In this document: piece by piece, positions 1 through 10,102 of the stretch
How the letters are laid out: every line of letters starts with the position of its first letter
How positions within the stretch are numbered: the stretch's first letter is position 1
NCBI GenBank assembly: GCA_023374045.1
Contig: CM041776.1
Span: 122,417,733 to 122,481,732 of the forward strand
DNA length: 64,000 bases
From: Limonium bicolor
Taxonomy: Eukaryota > Streptophyta > Magnoliopsida > Caryophyllales > Plumbaginaceae
Reading direction: 5' to 3'
The notes under the pieces: model-generated
The model's input: only the letters and a program-made list of their open reading frames with translations
Databases searched by the model: none
What the model was told of the DNA's origin: nothing
Made by a program: the position numbers and the translations under genes

Positions 1-519
1 ATAAAACCGATGTATAACCTAGAGGAAATTGAGTTCCCTAGGTGATTGTCTTGAGACAATTGAAAATGAGTAGTGGACGAGCTCCACAAGTATTGTATTC
101 TTAAAGAAGTAGTACGGATTGACTATGAGTAGTAGAGGATTGTAACCATGAGTAGTGTATTCGTAAGTATGTTATTGGAAGTAAATCGAGGACAACCGAA
201 TTTCCTAAGTACTGTAGTCCTTAGCTAGAATATTTGAGATGAAGGAGAGTAGTGAATGGAAGTAGTAACAGACATGAAATGAGTATGTAGGTATTGAATC
301 TTGAAGCAAGCATTTGGAAGTAGAGTGAGGATGATTGATGGACTGAATTCCATCCTTTGGAGATGTGTGAAATTGTAATCACGACTAGGCAGAGTAAAAA
401 GATAGAAAATTGAAACAACCAACTATCTGTTTGTTTGAAACTGATGTGGGAAGTCGAACTTGATCCTGATCAGATCGAGGGAAACCGAACACAAATTGGG
501 GTGGAAAGATAGTGCAACA

Positions 520-538
520 CTGGTGCTGATCACATCAG
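520..538 (+). other. Conserved stem-loop box in the 3' internal region of D
   Basis: A short box with stem CTGGTG/CATCAG and a 7-nt loop follows a conserved GGGAAACCGAACACAAATTG stretch. The same box occurs in A (9255-9273, 23612-23630) and C (47526-47544) with stem CTGATG/CATCAG. It lies between the two polypurine tracts of these non-coding elements. Its role is unknown. Confidence 0.5.
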
Positions 539-1057
539 GGTTGAACGATTCTCGAAGCTCCTCTTAAGTGGTCACAAGAATCACATAGGATAGAAGTAAT
601 GAATATAAATTGGAATTTGAAGTTGTGTGTTTTAGAGAATTTTCAATTGGTAGTAGTGAAAGAATTTCCTTTAGTATGGAGAATGAGGATCTGCTAGAAG
701 GGTGTACCGAAGAAGATAGTAAGGTAGTATGTTGTATTATTCCAAGGGCAGCGGGACGTAGAGGAGTCCTGTGTCTAGATGACCGTGGTGCCTGAGGGAT
801 TGTATGTGTATTGCATTGCTTTGGGGATAGCTTTGCACCGTATGTATGTATAAATCTGGTAATGTGGAACCAGATGGTGGGACGTGATGCGGATGGAAGT
901 AAGCATGGTATACTTGTATTGTATGGAATGTGGAGACCTGAAGTAATGAATTCAGAAATTGTAAGGAGGAAGAATGTACGACCTTGGCATAGACAAGTAA
1001 GAATGAGCAAGTATTGGAAATCCTATAACCTTGAGCAACTTTGAGGACAAAGTTCTT

Positions 1058-1070
1058 AAGGGGGGTAGAT
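1058..1070 (+). other. 3' polypurine tract of D
   Basis: The purine run AAGGGGGGTAGAT abuts the LTR start TGAAATACCCC. This is the expected primer for plus-strand DNA synthesis. The same tract precedes every intact LTR start in the window that adjoins an internal region. Confidence 0.85.
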
Positions 1071-1341
1071 TGAAATACCCCAAACTTAAGTATAGTGATT
1101 AAGATAATTCTAATCCGTATTTAAGAGCCTAATAATGCTAGAGTAATATTGGTAAGGAAAAATAAATCCAAAAGAAATAAATAAACGCTTAAAAAGCGGA
1201 AAATGCTAAATAAGCGTTAAATAACCATAGGAGGTATGAGACCTCGGTTAGCGTATTATATGGATTCTAAAGGTTTAATAAGACCTAAATAATATATGGG
1301 AACGATTCCCGAAGAAAACGGATCCGAGAAATGTATTAAAA

Positions 1342-1360
1342 CGCTAAAAGAGCTTTAGCG
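1342..1360 (+). other. U3 palindrome of D
   Basis: Stem CGCTAAA/TTTAGCG with a 5-nt loop. It stands at the place where A, B, S and F carry GTGCTTTAAG/CTTAAAGCAC. It is followed, as there, by a short T run. Confidence 0.5.
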
Positions 1361-3287
1361 CACGTTTTTCGAGGAAACCCGAAAACGTGACTTTAAGTGG
1401 TCAAACAGACCCGTAAAAATTACGAATCATTAAATAATAATTATTAAGCATGTATGAAAGCTTAATAGTCAATAAAATAATTAGGCGAGAGAATTCCGGA
1501 AAACGGGTTCCGGTTAGTAAAAACTGTAACAACCGGGAAGTAGTGGGGTGACATTGTAATAAAAGAAAACTTGTGTGTCCACTTTTGTAAATAAAAAGCA
1601 AAAATTTGAGTGAGTGTGTGTGTGTGATCGGTAGCCCCTTTCCCTCACACTCTCTTTACTTCTCTAATATGCTAAAGGACAACAATAAAGTAAAAGCAAA
1701 TAAAACACTCTCTCACCTCACTCTCTCATTTCCCTCATCTCTCTCTTCTTCCTTATCCCCATCGATTTCTCTCTCTTCTCCCTCCTATGCTGGGCGATTT
1801 TTGGAAGCTCCAAGGAGCTCCAATGGCTTCTCCACTTTGACTCCATGCTTCATCTCCATGTGAGCCCCAAATGCAAAAATAAATACATAATCTTGCTCCC
1901 CATCATCCTCTACACTTCCCTCTTTTTAAAATTCCAGAATGATGAAGTTCATTTTCGTGGGTATACCCCATTGGTGAAGAAAATAGCATCAATGTGTAGC
2001 TTGGAGTCCCCTCTTTCCAACAAGGTAAAGATCTACATGAAAAACTCATGTTTTCTTCATCTCCCTTCATAACCGATTTTACCCTTGTAATACCTTGTTT
2101 TCTCTCTCTCTTTTAGCAAAATATCAACCTAGCAATGGTGGTGGACTCACCTGCTTGAACCAAGGGCTAAAACCCCTTCTAAAACTCTCCAAAGGTAAAC
2201 CCTAGAAATTCCATTTCAAACACTTCAAGGAATTGACATTGATTTAAGGGTTAGTATATTAATTGTAGTGTTTTGTGTTCATTGGGTGATGGGAATGGAG
2301 TTTGGCAACTCCATTCCCCATGTAGCCGATTTTGAGGCAAGAAAGGAGGAGGAAAGATGTGAAAGGAAGAAGGAAGTATAAGCTCAAGGTAAGAGCTCTT
2401 TCCTAATGTCAAATTCTATTGCATTGGAGTAATGGGAATGGGTAAAATATTTAAAGAACCCAAAACCTTGTATTAGTATTGAGAATTGTGAAGTTTGAGT
2501 ATTTAAGAGCAAGTATGTGGATTGAAGGCCTTAGAGCCAAATAATTGTATATGAGTATTGTATTGTGGATTGAGGAAATATTGGTGTATTGGGATTTTGT
2601 ATGTGTGCTGGTAGAACCCTTGTATGGGTATGGCTAGAATAGGCATGAATTTGGTGAGAAGGTGTATGTGTGACTAAGTAAGAAAAGTAGCTGAGCTATG
2701 GCAAAATTTTGGTAGGAATATGTACAATTATGGATGACTTGGTGAATGGGAGAACCAAGGTGAGTATTGAAGTTAGTGGAGATATTTAGTAACTATGGAT
2801 TGGTACTTGTAGTATGAGTATGTGGAAGTGTAAAATCTGTAGCAAGAAGTAGTATAGTGCATAGGAGGAACTAGGAGAAACTAGGTGTGCTTGGAGAGCC
2901 TAAAGTGGGAAGTAAACCACCTTGTAACAGATTTTGAAAGGAGCTAGATAATGGGAAGGATTGAGTGGAAGATAATGTAATGAGGATGTTAGTAGTGGTA
3001 TTGGTAGTAAGAGTATTGAAGGATAAAGGTTAGATTGAAAAATCTGTAGCATAATGTGGAAAACCAAAATCTGTAGCATTAGTGTGAAGAAAAGTAATGT
3101 AGGTGTTGGGTTGAAACTTGAAAAATGGTGTATAAGTAGTATAGAATTGTATAATGGATTAGGGAATGAAATAACATGATTTAGATGGCCTAATTGGTGC
3201 TAAAACATGTTAGGATGCATGTAGGAAGATTGGGGAAGCAATGGGTGAAATTGGGAAAAGAAAACAAGGCCTGTAGCAAGTTTCTGC

Positions 3288-3700
3288 TACCGTCCGACCC
3301 ACAGCCTGGATCGGACGCTGGGTCGGACGTGGCTTAAACAACGATAATAAACCTTTCTGGAATGGTCCGACCCAGGACCGTGAGTCGGACGTGGGTCGGA
3401 CGGGCCTTGATAAACGACAATAATTCTTTCTGGAATGGTCCGACCCAGGGCCGTGAGTCGGACATGGGTCGGACAGGCAAAAATTTCTTCATCGAAGTTT
3501 CTGACTTCGTCCGACCCAGAGGTTGGGTCGGACATGGGTCGGACATGCTTGGATGACGAAACTGAAACCTTCTGGAATGGTCCGACCCAGAGGTGTATGG
3601 GTCGGACGAACAGTGCTGGGTCGGACGGATGAATTTCAGAGACGAAAACTACTGGAATGGTCCGACCCAGGGTTGGGTCGGACGGTGGGTCGGACGGCCC
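3288..3700 (+). repeat. Inverted-repeat array in the D LTR
   Basis: About five imperfect units of roughly 70-80 bp, each with GTCCGACCCA paired with TGGGTCGGAC, usually preceded by TTCTGGAATGG. It is CG-rich within an AT-rich LTR. Overlapping ORFs on both strands here are by-products of the palindromes. Confidence 0.85.
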
Positions 3701-4925
3701 AAACACTTACAAAAAAAAATGTTTTTATAATATGACTATAGTAATCATAGGTATATATATATATGCCTATACACATATGCATATGTATGTAGTGGTACAC
3801 CCTTAATGAAGAGTAATGGTAAGAAAGTAAGTAATGGGTGAGGAAGCAAGAGTATGAAGTAATAAGGATAAGAATGGTTTTATAACCAAGTATGAATGTA
3901 ATGAGTCGTAGGTATACATAGGAGTACTAATGGAAGAGTAAGTTGGATCATTAATCATACAACATCATGTATATAGGAAGCAAGTAGTTGAACATCGAAG
4001 GAACCCGGTAGTACCATACGACGGTGAACGGTATGATTTCTTCATGCTCTGTATCCTAACCTGGTTACCCCGATTTGTGTGCTTATGTGATCACCAATAA
4101 GATAAATGCACGAATCGGACTTATACTGAACTTAACTGTGTTTGAACTATTTGTTCTTGTTGTATCTTCTTGAACAATTAGTTTGTATAATTCATGAAAT
4201 GAATGAATGGAATTGAGAGTATGTGTAAGTATCGTGTACTTGAGTAGTATGTATGTATGGAAATGAAGTATTGACTTCTACTAATTCCTAACATTCTAAC
4301 TCCTAACTTGAGTAATGAGTAAATGGAATGAGTAGAAGTCCGATATAGTTTCGCCACGCGTGAGGATAAGGAAACACAAGAGGTTGGATCCGAATCCTGG
4401 CTGTAATCTTTTCCTTGGACCAATTCCCTTGAATGGGTAGCATCCTGGATTAGTGGGCCACCCTAAAGCCCGGTGGTGGGATGTAGTAATCCCTGCCCGG
4501 AGGTCATACCGACTTAACTGGAAGTAAAGTATGTAAGAAGTAAGTATTGTATGTGTAATGGTCTTGACTATTGTAAGTCATTGACCGGGAGTAAGAAGTA
4601 TTGAACGCCCGATTAACCCGGGCGTGTATGAAGCTAACTGGACCTTTGTATGTATTGGAGAATTGTATCTCCGTATTGCGTATGAGTATGTATTGTGTAT
4701 GTGTAAACTGGAAGATGGTGAGTAAGTATTGGTTGACTCGTATTGTCCTCCATGCATGTAATGTACTGTGCGTATGTATGTATACCTTGGGTAGTATTGT
4801 AGTATCGTGAATGAAAGCATGTAAGTATGAATGTATATGTGTATGTATTGCAAAATGAATTGCATGTATTCGACCAAATGGTCGGCGTACCCTCGCTAGT
4901 ACGCGGGGTATGCGGTTATCATATT

Positions 4926-4970
4926 CAGCGTAAGCTGACCCCCTCGGGGGAACATTTTTAGTGTGCAGGT
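4926..4970 (+). other. Twin-hairpin module before a CAG|GT junction (D)
   Basis: Hairpin 1 is CAGC-GTAA-GCTG; hairpin 2 is CCCCC/GGGGG. A T run and then CAG|GT (4966-4970) follow. The same architecture with different loops is present in all the LTR families long enough to show it. Confidence 0.7.
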
Positions 4971-5311
4971 ACCCGTAGCGGATACGGTCGCGTAAGGGGC
5001 CGGTAGCACGACTGATATTTAAAAGGATCTAGTTCGTGAGGATTGGGTAGTAGCTTGACTCCCAGTGAGTATGGATGAATTTTGGGAGAAGTATTGTATT
5101 GATTTGGAACCTAGTAAACTCGGTATGCGTAGTGTATTATCTTGTACGGAGTTGTGGAGTATTGTATTGAATGGAGTATGGTATTGTATGGAGCAATGTA
5201 TCGTATGGAGTATTGTAGTATTCAATGTGTAATGAGGGTATGTATTGTACTAAGTAGTACTCGGATATTCCGGTCCATCAGACCGATGCTGTATGTAGCA
5301 GTAGTAGACTT

Positions 5312-5333
5312 GTTAGTCACGTGGGTGACTAAC
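5312..5333 (+). other. Near-terminal LTR hairpin (D)
   Basis: Stem GTTAGTCAC/GTGACTAAC with a 4-nt loop about 100 bp from the LTR end. It is also seen in C (about 42348-42368) and, with paired changes, in S and E. Confidence 0.6.
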
Positions 5334-8149
5334 GGTATTGTATCACCCGATGTATGTAAGTATGTATCCGCTGCGTGACTCGGGAAGCACGAGGAGATTG
5401 GACGGTAATGATCGAATTAATAGTAGGGGTGTTACAACTGTCAAACCAACCAGGGAACTGCCGAATGGCTAGTTGTCCCAAAATAAGAGAACATCAAAGG
5501 AGTCCTGGGGACTACCAAAGATATAAAGAATTAGGAGGAAGTACCATTACTGATGCGCAAAGCACCGGTAACCCATCTTGCATGGCGCACTTGCCATAGC
5601 AAGTGCTACCATGGTTAAATAGTACGGAAAGCCATCATGGCGAGGTAGTAGAACGCTACAGTTGTAGTACATTTAAATACCGGACGGTAAATCCATAAGA
5701 ACGGGAAAACGAGACCTTGGAAAGGCCCGACGACCTGATCATAATAAGATGAGCTGACACACTAGTCAGCAGGGAGCTGGGCTTGGACGAAACACTAAGC
5801 CATATAAATATTAGCAACGGTATGGTAAGAACACCAATCCCGAACTCCAAGCGAAAAACCTAAGAGATCGCTCAGTGATCCGTGCAAAACCATGTGTAAG
5901 CAATAATATACAAAGGAAGTATTATGGAATACAATGGAGACTGTTGACATCGACTTTCAACAAGAATGGGTATAAGACTCCCAGATTGATCACCAAGAAC
6001 ACCAGTAATGGAGCATTCTTCAAGAAGATGTTGGAAAACCCAGGAAACAGGGCTAAAGGAAATGAACGTAAGTTATAACCTACCAAGGATTTAAAGCGTA
6101 AACAGACAGGAGCAAACTGATGTAATGACAGTTAACACTGTTTGTCTAACTCATAAACACCCAAGTATAACTATCATCATCGGGTGGCGTAGTTAATGGA
6201 AGTTGAACGACGTTGTAGAGATGGAAGTAAAGTGACAGGATGACATCCACTTGGACACCGTCAGGCAAAGCCTAATACAAACTAACTGATTGCTAAAAGA
6301 CGTAAGTCTAGTAAATGCATAGTATTTTCGAGGACTAAGTAACCTCAGATCCCTCCGAATAAACTTCCATGCAGGAAGCAGGATGCAGCGACTCACCATG
6401 AAACCCGATACTACATTCAATATGTAACCGAACGGTGGATGCGTTCAAGGAAACAAAAAACTTTAAGGATGCTACAGATGAGTGAGAATACAAGTAATGA
6501 ACTGAGCACTAAGCACTAAAAGCTACGAGCCAGGGAGGTTAACCACATCAGAGCCGAGGCACAGCGAGTTATAAGAGAGCTTATTTAAGCGCATGAGGAC
6601 TACAATGTGTAGATATGAACAGTTACAAACCTAAACTTAGATTATGGAAATGTTGCTAGGAAAAGGGCACAATGAGAATGAGAGATAGTACATAGACAAG
6701 GGCGGAGAATGAACCATGGCTTTTAGGGTGGGGATCTTCTACCTCTCTGTTGTGAGGCCATGAGTGGGAATAAACCCTCAAAAAGGGCTTTCACTTATTA
6801 GAGATGCAATACGCTTTTGTTAGAGAATGGGAAAATGTAAACCTTGGACGACCTTTAAACATACCAGATAACATTGAGTGATAAGGAAGGCTTCAGGATA
6901 GACCCCATATCTAACACCAGGATGTAAGATCAGTAATCGTCAGAGATAAACATGGTGAATGCACAGAATGGCGTCAACAGTGACAACGCTTAGAAGAGCT
7001 TGAGTTTAAATGGATGACTTTTTCAGTAACCGGTTAAATTACATGGTGAAACACATCATAAGGATGAAAGAATGTGAGAGAAATTAGCCTACTTATGAAC
7101 CTAGATTGAAGTAAAACACCTTCATGTTTAGAGACAACCATTTTACAGCACTTATAACACCGAAATTAGAGAACTCCCATGTGTTTACACCAAGAAGGGA
7201 TTGAATATAAGATAAGATATTAAGGAACAATTGAGTAACTGCACCATCAATGGGCAGTAGAATAAGACAAACTACCACGTTAGCGGATGTCATGAGAACA
7301 ATACCTATATAAGGGGATTAAGGCATGGTGCGCGATAAAGCGACCGTTAGGTATGAGCCGTCAAGTATTGACACTGAGGCAATTAGATTTATGAGTTAAG
7401 ACCAATATAAGTAAGGAAATAAGATAATAGACGAACTGTGCATTGATGCCAGTAGTCTGGACCTGGTTAGGTAGGATTTCATAGGAAACACAGTACCCAT
7501 TCCTTAAGGAATTGGAAGTGCATTCCTAGTAGAACAAATATGAGAAAGAAGATAAGAGGCTCCATGGAAAGAGACCTCTGTTACTAAGAGACCGAATCAG
7601 TACGAGATACAGAAGGAACTAGAGTATACAATACCCAAGAATACAGTAAATGGATTTCCCTTGATTAAGTTCAAGAAGAACAATAAGTGTTATTATGGAA
7701 CAATGAAAGAGGAGATCGACAACAGAATACTTCATAGTTAGCAATGGATAAACGTGTGACGGACACTACGAGTTTATTAAAACGAGATGTGGGACGATTG
7801 CACCCCACAGGGGCTTGCAAGCCTGACACGCTCATTTATGAGTTAGTCGGGTAAGTAGTAATGTACCAGTAAGGTACCCCATGCATGTAGACGAGTGGTG
7901 TAAGGAACACGGGAAGTAGTCGACTCCGTACCACGGACGACGACGCAAGATCAGAAAAGAGCAGCTACTACCACAAACAGTCGAAGAGAAGAATTCAGTT
8001 GAACCAACAACACAAAGGGATCAGAGAACAAATAATTAAGAACTATGAAGTGCGAGGAGCACGGATTGTTAAGTACAGACATTGGACATGTCTTAAGATG
8101 TAAGAGGTCAAACTGTAAAGCGCAATAAGCACTAAACAGTAGTTTCAGA

Positions 8150-8275
8150 TTAAGCATCATCCTCAGACCAAAGGTCAGATGGAAAGAACAATTTAGACAT
8201 TCGAGGAAACACTAAGAGTATGAACATAAGATCTTCAAGGAGAATGGATAGACGAGTTACAACTCATTAAGGCCG
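8150..8275 (+). pseudogene. Integrase core remnant in A copy 1
   Basis: Read on the plus strand, the segment gives HPQTKGQMERTI, then after a stop a stretch like TFEETLR, and later GEWIDELQLIK. This matches the third catalytic-residue region of gypsy integrase (compare HPQTDGQTERTI in B at about 35300). Several stops interrupt it. It is the clearest sign that this internal region descends from a coding element. Confidence 0.6.
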
Positions 8276-8612
8276 TGTATATAAAAGATAACACGTGTCC
8301 ACTGAGAGACCAATATTCCTAAACTATAAGGAGGCAGAAGGATATACAATACTATGAACGATTAGAAAGGCTGTTAAGCCTAAGATTATCAGAGTCGTGC
8401 AGCGGAAGCTAGAAGATCAGTACCTTTGAGGTTAGACCAACTAAGTTAAGAAAATGGTATATGTACCGTTAAGAATCCTCGATACAGAAACTAAGCCATT
8501 AACATAGTTATGACCCTCTGATCCAATTATAAGTAAGACATAGGACATGGAAGCTAGAATGCTTGGTGAGAATTAGACAACTTGAACTTATGTTCAAGAA
8601 TGATATGGTGTT

Positions 8613-8650
8613 GATTACGTGGGCGTAATCCATTTTAAGGGGGGTAGAGC
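8613..8650 (+). other. Second (internal) polypurine tract of A copy 1 with upstream hairpin
   Basis: TTTTAAGGGGGGTAGAGC (8633-8650) repeats the LTR-adjacent tract about 1.16 kb upstream of it. A stem GATTACG/CGTAATC (8613-8630) sits immediately before. The counterparts are 22991-23008 (A copy 2), 46865-46882 (C) and 36106-36123 (B). Confidence 0.65.
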
Positions 8651-9792
8651 AAAAACCGCTTAGCGTATGCTTATGTACTTAGTACATAAACTACGGTACG
8701 AATAGCACAAACTAATTTGAGAATATGTTTTACATAAACATTTTGAGATAAATCATGGCTATTGCATACATAAGATGTGAATACCATACATATTAAGTAC
8801 CTATCTTGTTAACTCCGATGTGAGTACAAGTTAAGAGAATTAAGGAAGAGGATTAAGGAGACTTAAGAAATAAGGGATATATGAGGTATGAGTCGATATG
8901 AGACTATGTGTGAGATAAGAATAAGATAACATTATGAGATATTATTTGACATGAGTGTGAGGAAGAAGATAGTAATGCTATGAGATATAAGATGGTGAGA
9001 ATTGGTATGAGACTGTTATAGAACTTAGTAGGAATTTAAGTCTTGAGGTAATTACAAAGAGATGAGTCGGGAATGTTGATGGACTGAGTCCACACTTTGG
9101 AGACGTATTGATTATGATTAGAAGAACTAAAAAGATAGAAAATTGGACATGAGTGAATTATTTGGATGTTTGAAAATGACGTGGGAGGTGGAACTTGATT
9201 TTCTAGGGATCAAGGGAAACCGAACACAAATTGGGGTGGAAGGATAGTTCTACACTGATGCTGATCACATCAGGGTTGGATGATTCCTGAAACTCCCTAC
9301 CAGTGGTCACAATTAAATCACACTATGGATAGAGGCCTTAGGATAAAATGAAATTGCTGTTGATTGTATTTTTAATTAGAGGAATTATTCCTCACATGAC
9401 CTCGTAAAAAGGATTACCTTTTTACCAAGTCTCGCCCATGAAGTCGAGGACGCACGAGCCTTTGTCTTCGGACCGGTGACATGGGGAGAGTAGAGTGTTT
9501 TGTATTCTGGCCCATGGTGACGAGGATGAACGAGCCATTGTCTACGGACCGGTGACATGGGAGAATACATTGGAAGATTATGTGATTGTTTTAATCATCA
9601 AAAGAAACAAAGAGAATTTTGAGTGCCATACATGCTTAAGCATGTTGTGTGATATTTAAGTATAAGCATATGGCGGATCTAATAATCCAATGAGTTTAAG
9701 TATACATAAGTATGATCTATATGATCTATGGAATGAGGTAAGACATGTATTCTAATAAGATAAGATGCGTGGGAACTTTGGGGACAAAGTTC

Positions 9793-9809
9793 TTTTAAGG
9801 GGGGTAGAT
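9793..9809 (+). other. LTR-adjacent polypurine tract of A copy 1
   Basis: TTTTAAGGGGGGTAGAT abuts the LTR start at 9810, here TGAAATAACCC, a one-base variant of the usual start. Confidence 0.85.
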
Positions 9810-10078
9810 TGAAATAACCCAAACCTAAGTATGCTAAGTAAACATCAATTTATGATGTAGTAAGGCTAAAATATGCCTTAGGAAGATTGGTAGACAATTT
9901 AAATCAAGGAAAACACAAGAAAATGCCTTAAGGGCAATTTAGGCAAAATGTGCTTTAAGCTTGGAGTGACTATAATTAGCACCCAAATATCATTATAAGA
10001 CTTTATTAACATGATAATGGACATTTTAAGTCAATTAGCAAAGAAAACCAAGCTCAAAAACAAGCTTAAACACAAAAT

Positions 10079-10102
10079 GTGCTTTAAGACTCCTTAAAGC
10101 AC
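10079..10102 (+). other. U3 palindrome of A
   Basis: Perfect 10-bp stem GTGCTTTAAG/CTTAAAGCAC with a 4-nt loop. Copies lie at 24436-24459 (A), 26119-26142 and 36656-36679 (B), 18794-18817 (S) and 61719-61742 (F). Confidence 0.75.

Larger units (their letters stand above)
1..5436 (+). mobile_element. Element D: 3' end of a non-coding gypsy LTR retrotransposon
   Basis: Positions 1-1070 are the 3' end of an internal region and 1071-5436 the 3' LTR. The internal part aligns by eye with the end of element C (about 47040-48054), so D and C belong to one family. Directly after the LTR, the text beginning ACTGTCAAACC resumes element A. The uninterrupted second copy of A has the same text at 19812, so D inserted there and ACTGT (5437-5441) is the expected right target duplication. 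The 5' half of D lies left of the window. I see no coding domain; the short ORFs at 564-1044 are not recognisable. Confidence 0.85.
1071..5436 (+). repeat. 3' LTR of element D (4.37 kb)
   Basis: Starts TGAAATACCCC after the polypurine tract and ends GGGGTGTTACA. It is the same family as the LTRs of C (38227-42469, 48055-52320). In order it holds a U3 palindrome (1342-1360), a CT-rich leader-like stretch (about 1630-1770), donor-like AAG|GTAA sites (GT at 2025, 2195 and 2389), an inverted-repeat array (3288-3700), an AT microsatellite (about 3750-3790), twin hairpins (4926-4970) and a terminal hairpin (5312-5333). Short ORFs inside are not supported as genes. Confidence 0.9.
5437..9809 (+). 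other. Element A internal region, copy 1 (decayed pol, non-coding)
   Basis: Matches copy 2 (19812-24166). Traces of pol are visible. Around 6751-6810 a reading resembles the RT stretch that follows the IDLRSGYH motif and is also seen in C at 45214-45396. At 8150-8275 is an integrase remnant. Minus-strand ORFs conserved between the copies (5656-5850 and 20031-20225) simply reflect DNA identity; I do not call them genes. A hairpin GCACTTGC/GCAAGTGC lies at 5587-5606. Confidence 0.75.

Noticed and set aside
3287..3735. Overlapping ORFs on both strands at the LTR arrays (also 12412-12772, 16508-16870, 28137-28466, 40467-40749, 50295-50649 and 55599-55944)
   Set aside because: They are products of CG-rich inverted repeats that lack stops in several frames. 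They encode only repeat-derived peptides.
5656..5850. Minus-strand ORF repeated at 20031-20225
   Set aside because: The two are copies of the same duplicated DNA. There is no recognisable domain, and the region descends from a plus-strand element.
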